From contig OZ038532.1 in NCBI GenBank assembly GCA_964036665.1, positions 15,084,537-15,148,536 on the forward strand: 64,000 nucleotides of DNA. The letters run 5' to 3'. Under the pieces are notes generated by a model. That model made no database searches and had not been told where the DNA came from. It saw only the letters and a program-made list of their open reading frames with translations. Below are positions 12,207 to 23,800 of the stretch, one piece after another; position 1 is the stretch's first letter; the number at the start of each line of letters is the position of its first letter. Both the position numbers and the translations under genes were made by a program. The DNA comes from Gordius sp. MW1 (taxonomy: Eukaryota > Nematomorpha > Gordioida > Gordea > Gordiidae).

Positions 12207-15200
12207 TTATTTTATGTGAAAGAGCTTGAAAAAATATATAGATGTAAGTTAATTTGACAATTCTATTATCCTCGATTGACTCCCGAAAAGAACTTTTAAG
12301 CAGCGAAAACTCTCATTTTGACAAAAGACAACGTTTTATTGTTGCGATTAGTTGGTTGTATCGCAGCGTGAGTGCTTAATTTTTGAAAACTGCTCTATGC
12401 GATCATGATTTTAAAGAAATAGTTTTATGATTCTGATAAATTTTTACTTTTTATCATGGAAATCACGTCTGAAAACGACAACTTTCATCGGTTGAAAAAA
12501 ATGTGAAAAATTTTGAGGTAAAAAAATTTATTTTTTTGTTATTTTATGTGAAAGAGCTTGAAAAAATATATAGAAGTAAGCCAATTTGAGAATCCTATTA
12601 TCCTCGATTGACTCCCGAAAAGAACTTGTAAGCAGCGAAAACTCTCATTTTGACAAAAGACAACGTTTTATTTTTGCGATTAGTTGGTTGTATCGCAGCG
12701 TGAGTGCTTAATTTTTGAAAACTGCTCTATGCGATCATGATTTTAAAGAAATAGTTTTATGATTCTGATAAATTTTTAGTTTTTATCATGTAAATCACGT
12801 CTGAAAACGACAACTTTCATCGGTTGAAAAAAATGTGAAAAATTTTGAGGTAAAAAAATTTATTTTTTGTTATTTTATGTGAAAGAGCTTGAAAAAATAT
12901 ATAGAAGTAAGCCAATTTGAGAATCCTTTTATCCTCGATTGACTCCCGAAAAGAACTTTTAAGCAGCGAAAACTCTCATTTTGGCAAAAGACAACGTTTT
13001 ATTGTTGCGATTAGTTGGTTGTATCGCAACGTGAGTGCTTAATTTTTGAAAACTGCTCTATGCGATCATGATTTTAAAGAAACAGTTTTATGATTCTGAT
13101 AAATTTTTACTTTTTATCATGTAAATCACGTCTGAAAACGACAACTTTCATCGGTTGAAAAAAATGTGAAAAATTTTCAGGTAAAAAAATTTATTTTTTG
13201 TTATTTTATGTGAAAGAGATTGAAAAAATATATAGAAGTAAGCCAATTTGAGATTCCTTTTATCCTCGATTGACTCCCGAAAAGAACTTTTAAGCAGCGA
13301 AAATTCTCATTTTGACAAAAGACAACGTTTTATTGTTGCGATTAGTTGGTTGTATCGTAGCGTGAGTGCTTAATTTTTGAAAACTGCTCCATGCAATCAT
13401 GATTTTAAAAAAATAGTTTTCTGATTCTCATAAATTTTTACTTTTTATCATTGAAATCACGTCTGAAAACGACAACTTTCATCGGTTGAATACGGCTGAA
13501 ACAAAAAAATGTCAAAATTCTAAGAAAAGAAATATTTTTCTGTTATTTCAAATGAAAGAGCTTGAAAAAATATATAGAAGTAAGCCAATTTGAGAATCCT
13601 TTTATCCTCGATTGACTCCCGAAAAGAACTTTTAAGCAGCGAAAACTCTCATTTTGGCAAAAGACAACGTTTTATTGTTGCGATTAGTTGGTTGTATCGC
13701 AACGTGAGTGCTTAATTTTTGAAAACTGCTCTATGCGATCATGATTTTAAAGAAACAGTTTTATGATTCTGATAAATTTTTACTTTTTATCATGTAAATC
13801 ACGTCTGAAAACGACAACTTTCATCGGTTGAAAAAAATGTGAAAAATTTTCAGGTAAAAAAATTTATTTTTTGTTATTTTATGTGAAAGAGCTTGAAAAA
13901 ATATATAGAAGTAAGCCAATTTGAAAATTCTTTTATCCTCGAATGACTCCCGAAAGATATTTTAAGCAGCGAAAACTCTCATTTTGACAAAAGACAACGT
14001 ATTATTGTTGCGATTAGTTGGTTGTATCGTAGCGTGAGTGCTTAATTTTTGAAAACTCCTCTATGCAACAATGATTTTAAAGAAATAGTTTTCTGATTCT
14101 GATAAATTTTTACTTTTTATCATGGAAATCACGTCTGAAATCGACAACTTTCACCGGATGAATACTGTTGAAACAAAAAAATGTCAAAATTTTCAAATGA
14201 AAAAAATATTTTTTTGTTATTTTATGTGAAAGACCTTGAAAAAATATATAGAAGTAAGTTTATTTGACAATCCTATTATCCTCGATTGACTCCCGAAAAG
14301 AACTTTTAAGCAGCGAAAACTCTCATTTTGACAAAAGACAACGTTTAATTGTTGTTATTAGTTTGTTGTGTCTCATAGTGAGTGCTTAATTTTTAAAACA
14401 TGCTCTATGCAATCATGATTTTAAAGAAATAGTTTTCTGCTCCTGATATATTTTTACTTTTTATCATGGAAATCACGTCTGAAAACGACAACTTTCACGG
14501 ATGAATACGGTTGAAACAAAAAAATGTCAAAATTTTCTAAGAAAAAAAATTTATTTTTTGTTATTTTATGTGGAAGAGCAACTTTCATCGGTTGAAAAAA
14601 ATGTGAAAAATTTTCAGGTAAGAAAATTTATTTTTTGTTATTTTATGTAAAAGAGCTTGAAAAAATATATAGAAGTAAGCCAATTTGAGAATCCTTTTAT
14701 CCTCGAATCACTCCCGAAAAGTACTTTTAAGCAGCGAAAACTCTCATTTTGGCAAAAGACAACGTTTTATGGTTGCGATTAGTTGGTTGTATCGCAACGT
14801 GAGTGCTTAATTTTTGAAAACTGCTCTATGCAATCATGATTTTAAAGAAATAGTTTTCATTCTGATAAACTTTTACTTTTATCATGGAAATCACGTCTGA
14901 AAACGACAACTTTCATCGGTTGAAAAAAATGTGAAAAATTTTGAGGTAAAAAATTTTATTTTTTGTTATTTTATTTGAAAGAGATTGAAAAAATATATAG
15001 AAGTAAGCCAATTTGAGAATCCTTTTATCCTCGAATGACTCCCGAAAAGAACTTTTAAGCAGCGAAAACTCTCATTTTGACAAACAACGTTTAATAGTTG
15101 CCATTAGTTTGTTGTATCGCGTCGTAGTGCTTAATTTTTGAAACATGCTCTATGCAATCATGATTTAAAAAAAAAAATCTGCTCCTAATAAATTTTTACT

Positions 15201-16298
15201 TTTTATCATGGAAATCACGTCTGAAAACGACAACTTTCATCGCATGAATACGGTTGAAACCAAAAAATGTCAAAACTTTCTAAGAAAAACAATATTTTTT
15301 TGTTATTTTATGTGAAAGAGCTTGAAAAAATATATAGAAGTAAGTTAATTTGACAATCCTATTATCCTCGATTGACTCCCGAAAAGAACTTTTAAGCAGC
15401 GGAAACTCACATTTTGACAAAAGACAACGTTTTATTGTTGCGATTAGTTGGTTGTATCGCAGCGTGAGTGCTTAATTTTTGAAAACTGCTCTATGCAATC
15501 ATGATTTTAAAGAAATAGTTTTATGATTCTGATAAATTTTTACTTTTTATCATGTAAATCACGTCTGAAAACGACAACTATCATCGGTTGAAAAAAATGT
15601 GAAAAATTTTCAGGTAAAAAAATTTATTTTTTGTTATTTTATGTGAAAGAGCTTGAAAAAATATATAGAAGTAAGCCAATTTGAGAATCCTTTTATCCTC
15701 GATTGACTCCCGAAAAGTACTTTTAAGCAGCGAAAACTCTCATTTTGGCAAAAGACAACGTTTTATTGTTGCGATTAGTTGGTTGTATCGCAACGTGAGT
15801 GCTTAATTTTTGAAAACTGCTCTATGCAATCATGATTTTAAAGAAATAGTTTTCATTCTGATAAATTTTTACTTTTATCATGGAAATCACGTCTGAAAAC
15901 GACAACTTTCATCGGTTGATAAAAAGTGTGAAAAATTTTGAGGTAAAAAAATTTATTTTTTGTTATTTTATTTGAAAGAGATTGAAAAAATATATAGAAG
16001 TAAGCCAATTTGAGAATCCTTTTATCCTCGAATGACTCCCGAAAAGAACTTTTAAGCAGCGAAAACTCTCATTTTGACAAACAACGTTTAATAGTTGCCA
16101 TTAGTTTGTTGTATCGCATCGTAGTGCTTAATTTTTGAAACATGCTCTATGCAATCATGATTTAAAAAAAAAATCTGCTCCTAATAAATTTTTACTTTTT
16201 ATCATGGAAATCACGTCTGAAAACGACAACTTTCATCGCATGAATACGGTTGAAACAAAAAAATGTCAAAATTTTCTAAGAAAAAAAATATTTTTTGG
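12207..16298 (+). repeat. Family B 12-monomer HOR (4,092 bp), copy 1
   Basis: The anchor 'cagcg' occurs at 12301, 12633, 12964, 13295, 13637, 13967, 14311, 14732, 15060, 15397, 15728, 16057 and 16393, which is 12 intervals totalling 4,092 bp. Diagnostic variants that recur exactly 4,092 bp later include 'gaacttgtaagc' (12,622 and 16,714), 'aacgttttatggttgcg' (14,761 and 18,853) and 'tagatgtaagttaattt' (12,240 and 16,332). One interval is 421 bp; it is annotated separately. Confidence 0.92.
14311..14731 (+). repeat. 421-bp fused monomer with deletion junction (12-mer copy 1)
   Basis: The sequence runs 'tatgtggaagagca', then jumps back within the monomer register to 'actttcatcggttgaa' at 14,580/14,581, so the middle of a monomer appears twice. 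The 20-register HOR keeps an uninterrupted version. Its 25,123 and 26,184 positions are joined here, both flanks ending in 'ca'. The missing piece is 1,061 bp, and 1,482 bp (24,854 to 26,336) minus 1,061 equals 421, exactly the interval here. The same structure lies at 18,403-18,823. Confidence 0.82.
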
Positions 16299-19200
16299 TT
16301 ATTTTATGTGAAAGAGCTTGAAAAAATATATAGATGTAAGTTAATTTGACAATTCTATTATCCTCGATTGACTCCCGAAAAGAACTTTTAAGCAGCGAAA
16401 ACTCTCATTTTGACAAAAGACAACGTTTTATTGTTGCGATTAGTTGGTTGTATCGCAGCGTGAGTGCTTAATTTTTGAAAACTGCTCTATGCGATCATGA
16501 TTTTAAAGAAATAGTTTTATGATTCTGATAAATTTTTACTTTTTATCATGGAAATCACGTCTGAAAACGACAACTTTCATCGGTTGAAAAAAATGTGAAA
16601 AATTTTGAGGTAAAAAAATTTATTTTTTTGTTATTTTATGTGAAAGAGCTTGAAAAAATATATAGAAGTAAGCCAATTTGAGAATCCTATTATCCTCGAT
16701 TGACTCCCGAAAAGAACTTGTAAGCAGCGAAAACTCTCATTTTGACAAAAGACAACGTTTTATTTTTGCGATTAGTTGGTTGTATCGCAGCGTGAGTGCT
16801 TAATTTTTGAAAACTGCTCTATGCGATCATGATTTTAAAGAAATAGTTTTATGATTCTGATAAATTTTTAGTTTTTATCATGTAAATCACGTCTGAAAAC
16901 GACAACTTTCATCGGTTGAAAAAAATGGGAAAAATTTAGAGGTAAAAAAATTTATTTTTTGTTATTTTATGTGAAAGAGCTTGAAAAAATATATAGAAGT
17001 AAGCCAATTTGAGAATCCTTTTATCCTCGATTGACTCCCGAAAAGAACTTTTAAGCAGCGAAAACTCTCATTTTGGCAAAAGACAACGTTTTATTGTTGC
17101 GATTAGTTGGTTGTATCGCAACGTGAGTGCTTAATTTTTGAAAACTGCTCTATGCGATCATGATTTTAAAGAAACAGTTTTATGATTCTGATAAATTTTT
17201 ACTTTTTATCATGTAAATCACGTCTGAAAACGACAACTTTCATCGGTTGAAAAAAATGTGAAAAATTTTCAGGTAAAAAAATTTATTTTTTGTTATTTTA
17301 TGTGAAAGAGCTTGAAAAAATATATAGAAGTAAGCCAATTTGAGATTCCTTTTATCCTCGATTGACTCCCGAAAAGAACTTTTAAGCAGCGAAAATTCTC
17401 ATTTTGACAAAAGACAACGTTTTATTGTTGCGATTAGTTGGTTGTATCGTAGCGTGAGTGCTTAATTTTTGAAAACTGCTCCATGCAATCATGATTTTAA
17501 AAAAATAGTTTTCTGATTCTCATAAATTTTTACTTTTTATCATTGAAATCACGTCTGAAAACGACAACTTTCATCGGTTGAATACGGCTGAAACAAAAAA
17601 ATGTCAAAATTCTAAGAAAAGAAATATTTTTCTGTTATTTCAAATGAAAGAGCTTGAAAAAATATATAGAAGTAAGCCAATTTGAGAATCCTTTTATCCT
17701 CGATTGACTCCCGAAAAGAACTTTTAAGCAGCGAAAACTCTCATTTTGGCAAAAGACAACGTTTTATTGTTGCGATTAGTTGGTTGTATCGCAACGTGAG
17801 TGCTTAATTTTTGAAAACTGCTCTATGCGATCATGATTTTAAAGAAACAGTTTTATGATTCTGATAAATTTTTACTTTTTATCATGTAAATCACGTCTGA
17901 AAACGACAACTTTCATCGGTTGAAAAAAATGTGAAAAATTTTCAGGTAAAAAAATTTATTTTTTGTTATTTTATGTGAAAGAGCTTGAAAAAATATATAG
18001 AAGTAAGCCAATTTGAGAATCCTTTTATCCTCGAATGAGTCCCGAAAGATATTTTAAGCAGCGAAAACTCTCATTTTGACAAAAGACAACGTATTATTGT
18101 TGCGATTAGTTGGTTGTATCGTAGCGTGAGTGCTTAATTTTTGAAAACTCCTCTATGCAACAATGATTTTAAAGAAATAGTTTTCTGATTCTGATAAATT
18201 TTTACTTTTTATCATGGAAATCACGTCTGAAATCGACAACTTTCACCGGATGAATACGGTTGAAACAAAAAAATGTCAAAATTTTCAAATGAAAAAAATA
18301 TTTTTTTGTTATTTTATGTGAAAGACCTTGAAAAAATATATAGAAGTAAGTTTATTTGACAATCCTATTATCCTCGATTGACTCCCGAAAAGAACTTTTA
18401 AGCAGCGAAAACTCTCATTTTGACAAAAGACAACGTTTAATTGTTGTTATTAGTTTGTTGTGTCTCATAGTGAGTGCTTAATTTTTAAAACATGCTCTAT
18501 GCAATCATGATTTTAAAGAAATAGTTTTCTGCTCCTGATATATTTTTACTTTTTATCATGGAAATCACGTCTGAAAACGACAACTTTCACGGATGAATAC
18601 GGTTGAAACAAAAAAATGTCAAAATTTTCTAAGAAAAAAAATTTATTTTTTGTTATTTTATGTGGAAGAGCAACTTTCATCGGTTGAAAAAAATGTGAAA
18701 AATTTTCAGGTAAAAAAATTTATTTTTTGTTATTTTATGTAAAAGAGCTTGAAAAAATATATAGAAGTAAGCCAATTTGAGAATCCTTTTATCCTCGAAT
18801 CACTCCCGAAAAGTACTTTTAAGCAGCGAAAACTCTCATTTTGGCAAAAGACAACGTTTTATGGTTGCGATTAGTTGGTTGTATCGCAACGTGAGTGCTT
18901 AATTTTTGAAAACTGCTCTATGCAATCGTGATTTTAAAGAAATAGTTTTCATTCTGATAAACTTTTACTTTTATCATGGAAATCACGTCTGAAAACGACA
19001 ACTTTCATCGGTTGAAAAAAATGTGAAAAATTTTGAGGTAAAAAATTTTATTTTTTGTTATTTTATTTGAAAGAGATTGAAAAAATATATAGAAGTAAGC
19101 CAATTTGAGAATCCTTTTATCCTCGAATGACTCCCGAAAAGAACTTTTAAGCAGCGAAAACTCTCATTTTGACAAACAACGTTTAATAGTTGCCATTAGT

Positions 19201-20389
19201 TTGTTGTATCGCATCGTAGTGCTTAATTTTTGAAACATGCTCTATGCAATCATGATTTAAAAAAAAAAATCTGCTCCTAATAAATTTTTACTTTTTATCA
19301 TGGAAATCACGTCTGAAAACGACAACTTTCATCGCATGAATACGGTTGAAACCAAAAAATGTCAAAACTTTCTAAGAAAAAAAATATTTTTTTGTTATTT
19401 TATGTGAAAGAGCTTGAAAAAATATATAGAAGTAAGTTAATTTGACAATCCTATTATCCTCGATTGACTCCCGAAAAGAACTTTTAAGCAGCGGAAACTC
19501 TCATTTTGACAAAAGACAACGTTTTATTGTTGCGATTAGTTGGTTGTATCGCAGCGTGAGTGCTTAATTTTTGAAAACTGCTCTATGCAATCATGATTTT
19601 AAAGAAATAGTTTTATGATTCTGATAAATTTTTACTTTTTATCATGTAAATCACGTCTGAAAACGACAACTATCATCGGTTGAAAAAAATGTGAAAAATT
19701 TTCAGGTAAAAAAATTTATTTTTTGTTATTTTATGTGAAAGAGCTTGAAAAAATATATAGAAGTAAGCCAATTTGAGAATCCTTTTATCCTCGATTGACT
19801 CCCGAAAAGTACTTTTAAGCAGCGAAAACTCTCATTTTGGCAAAAGACAACGTTTTATTGTTGCGATTAGTTGGTTGTATCGCAACGTGAGTGCTTAATT
19901 TTTGAAAACTGCTCTATGCAATCATGATTTTAAAGAAATAGTTTTCATTCTGATAAATTTTTACTTTTATCATGGAAATCACGTCTGAAAACGACAACTT
20001 TCATCGGTTGAAAAAAATGTGAAAAATTTTGAGGTAAAAAAATTTATTTTTTGTTATTTTATTTGAAAGAGATTGAAAAAATATATAGAAGTAAGCCAAT
20101 TTGAGAATCCTTTTATCCTCGAATGACTCCCGAAAAGAACTTTTAAGCAGCGAAAACTCTCATTTTGACAAACAACGTTTAATAGTTGCCATTAGTTTGT
20201 TGTATCGCATCGTAGTGCTTAATTTTTGAAACATGCTCTATGCAATCATGATTTAAAAAAAAAATCTGCTCCTAATAAATTTTTACTTTTTATCATGGAA
20301 ATCACGTCTGAAAACGACAACTTTCATCGCATGAATACGGTTGAAACAAAAAAATGTCAAAATTTTCTAAGAAAAAAAATATTTTTTGG
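16299..20389 (+). repeat. Family B 12-monomer HOR, copy 2
   Basis: Second copy, 4,091-4,092 bp after the first and nearly identical on reading. It ends where the expected 'tatatagatgtaagttaa' is replaced by 'tatataaaagtaagttaa' near 20,420, after which the order breaks down. Confidence 0.9.
18403..18823 (+). repeat. 421-bp fused monomer (12-mer copy 2)
   Basis: Same fused monomer as at 14,311-14,731, 4,092 bp later, with the identical 'gaagagca|actttcatcgg' join. The fusion therefore predates duplication of the 12-mer. Confidence 0.85.
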
Positions 20390-20894
20390 TTATTTTATGT
20401 GAAAGAGCTTGAAAAAATATATAAAAGTAAGTTAATTTGACAATCCTATTATCCTCGATTGACTCCCGAAAAGAACTTTTAAGCAGCGGAAACTCTCATT
20501 TTGACAAAAGACAACGTTTTATTGTTGCGATTAGTTGGTTAAACTGCTATATGCGATCATGATTTTAAAGAAATAGTTTTATGATTCTGATAAATTTTTA
20601 CTTTTTATCATGGAAATCACGTCTGAAAACGACAACTTTCACCGGATGAATACGGTTGAAACAAAAAAATGTCAAAATTTTCTAAGGAAAAAAATATTTT
20701 TTTGTTATTTTATTTGAAAGAGCTTGAAAAAATATATAGAAGTAAGCCAATTTGAGATTCCTTTTATCCTCGATTGACTCCCGAAAAGTACTTTTAAGCA
20801 GCGAAAACTCTTATTTTGACAAAAGACAACGTTTTATTGTTGCGATTAGTTGGTTGTATCGTAACGTGAGTGCTTAATTTTTGAAAACTGCTCC
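20390..20894 (+). repeat. Mosaic family B segment with truncated monomer
   Basis: Short transition between the 12-mer and 20-register HORs. At 20,540/20,541 the sequence jumps from 'attagttggtt' to 'aaactgctatatgcg', removing the 29 bp normally between them, including the 'gtatcgc' half of the dyad and the 'gtgagtgctt' box. The following monomers resemble parts of the 20-register HOR but not in its order. Confidence 0.75.
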
Positions 20895-23800
20895 ATGCAA
20901 TCATGATTTTAAAAAAATAGTTTTCTGATTCTCATAAATTTTTACTTTTTATCATGGAAATCACGTCTGAAAACTACAACTTTCATCGGTTGAATACGGT
21001 TGAAACAAAAAAATGTCAAAATTCTAAGGAAAAGAAATATTTTTTTGTTATTTCAAATGAAAGAGCTTGAAAAAATATATAGAAGTAAGCCAATTTAAGA
21101 ATCCTATTATACTCGATTGACTCCCGAAAAGAACTTTTAAGCAGCGAAAAGTCTCATTTTGACAAAAGACAACGTTTTATTATTGCGATTAGTTGGTTGT
21201 ATCGCACGTGAGTGCTTAATTTTTGAAAACTGCTCTATGCGATCATGATTTTAAAGAAATAGTTTTATGATTCTCATAAATTTTTACTTTTTATCATTGA
21301 AATCACGTCTGAAAACGACAACTTTCATCGGTTGAATACGGCTGAAACAAAAAAATGTCAAAATTCTAAGAAAAGAAATATTTTTTGTTATTTCAAATGA
21401 AAGAGCTTGAAAAAATATATAGAAGTAAGCCAATTTAAGAATCCTATTATACTCGATTGACTCCCGAAAAGAACTTTTAAGCAGCGAAAAGTCTCATTTT
21501 GACAAAAGACAACGTTTTATTGTTGCGATTAGTTGGTTGTATCGCACGTGAGTGCTTAATTTTTGAAAACTGCTCTATGCGATCATGATTTTAAAGAAAC
21601 AGTTTTCAGCTTCTGATAAATTTTTACTTTTTATCATGGAAATCAGGTCTGAAAACGATAACTTTCATCGTATGAAAACGGTTGAAACAAAAAAATGTCA
21701 AAACTTTCTAAGGAAAAAAATACTTTTTTGTTATTTTATGTGAGAGCTTGAAAAAATATATAGAAGTAAGCCAATTTGAGATTCCTTTTATCCTCGATTG
21801 ACTCCCGAAAAGAACTTTTAAGCAGCGAAAATTCTCATTTTGACAAAAGACAACGTTTTATTGTTGCGATTAGTTGGTTGTATCGTAGCGTGAGTGCTTA
21901 ATTTTTGAAAACTGCTCCATGCAATCATGATTTTAAAAAAATAGTTTTCTGATTCTCATAAATTTTTACTTTTTATCATTGAAATCACGTCTGAAAACGA
22001 CAACTTTCATCGGTTGAATACGGCTGAAACAAAAAAATGTCAAAATTCTAAGAAAAGAAATATTTTTTGTTATTTCAAATGAAAGAGCTTGAAAAAATAT
22101 ATAGAAGTAAGCCAATTTAAGAATCCTATTATACTCGATTGACTCCCGAAAAGAACTTTTAAGCAGCGAAAAGTCTCATTTTGACAAAAGACAACGTTTT
22201 ATTGTTGCGATTAGTTGGTTGTATCGCACGTGAGTGCTTAATTTTTGAAAACTGCTCTATGCGATCATGATTTTAAAGAAACAGTTTTCAGCTTCTGATA
22301 AATTTTTACTTTTTATTATATAAATCACGTCTGAAAACGACAACTTTCATCGGGGTTGAAAAAAATGTGAAAAATTTTAAGGTAAAAAAATTTATTTTAT
22401 GTTATTTTATGAGAAAGAGCTTGAAAAAATATATAGAAGTAAGCCAATTTGAGATTCCTTTTATCCTCGATTGACTCCCGAAAAGTACTTTTAAGCAGCG
22501 AAAACTCTTATTTTGACAAAAGACAACGTTTTATTGTTGCGATTAGTTGGTTGTATCGCAACGTGAGTGCTTAATTTTTGAAAACTGCTCTATGCGATCA
22601 TGATTTTAAAGAAATAGTTTTCTGATTCTGATAAATTTTTACTTTTTATCATGGAAATCACGTCTGAAAACGACAACTGTCACCGGATGAATACGGTTGA
22701 AACAAAAAAATGTCAAAACTTTCTAAGGAAAAAAATACTTTTTTGTTATTTTATGTGAAAGAGCTTGAAAAAATATATAGAAGTAAGCCAATTTGAGATT
22801 CCTTTTATCCTCGATTGACTCCCGAAAAGAACTTTTAAGCAGCGAAAATTCTCATTTTGACAAAAGACAACGTTTTATTGTTGCGATTAGTTGGTTGTAT
22901 CGTAGCGTGAGTGCTTAATTTTTGAAAACTGCTCGATGCAATCATGATTTTAAAAAAATAGTTTTCTGATTCTCATAAATTTTTACTTTTTATCATTGAA
23001 ATCACGTCTGAAAACGACAACTTTCATCGGTTGAATACGGCTGAAACAAAAAAATGTCAAAATTCTAAGAAAAGAAATATTTTTTGTTATTTCAAATGAA
23101 AGAGCTTGAAAAAATATATAGAAGTAAGCCAATTTAAGAATCCTATTATACTCGATTGACTCCCGAAAAGAACTTTTAAGCAGCGAAAAGTCTCATTTTG
23201 ACAAGACAACGTTTTATTGTTGCGATTAGTTGGTTGTATCGCACGTGAGTGCTTAATTTTTGAAAACTGCTCTATGCGATCATGATTTTAAAGAAACAGT
23301 TTTCAGCTTCTGATAAATTTTTACTTTTTATCATGGAAATCAGGTCTGAAAACGATAACTTTCATCGTATGAAAACGGTTGAAACAAAAAAATGTCAAAA
23401 TTTTTTGTGTAAAAAAATATTTTTTTGTTATTTTACGTGAAAGAGCTTAAAAAATATATAAAAGTAAGCCAATTTGAGAATCCTTTTATCCTCGATTGAC
23501 TCCCGAAAAGTACTTTTAAGCAGCGAAAACTCTCATTTTGGCAAAAGACAACGTTTTATTGTTGCGATTAGTTGGTTGTATCGCAACGTGAGTGCTTAAT
23601 TTTTGAAAACTGCTCTATGCAATCATGATTTTAAAGAAATAGTTTTCATTTTGATAAATTTTTAGTTTTATCATGGAAACACGTCTGAAAACGACAACTT
23701 TCATCGGTTGAAAAAAATGTGAAAAATTTTGAGGTAAAAAAATTTATTTTTTTGTTATTTTATGTGAAAGAGCTTGAAAAAATATATAGAAGTAAGCCAA

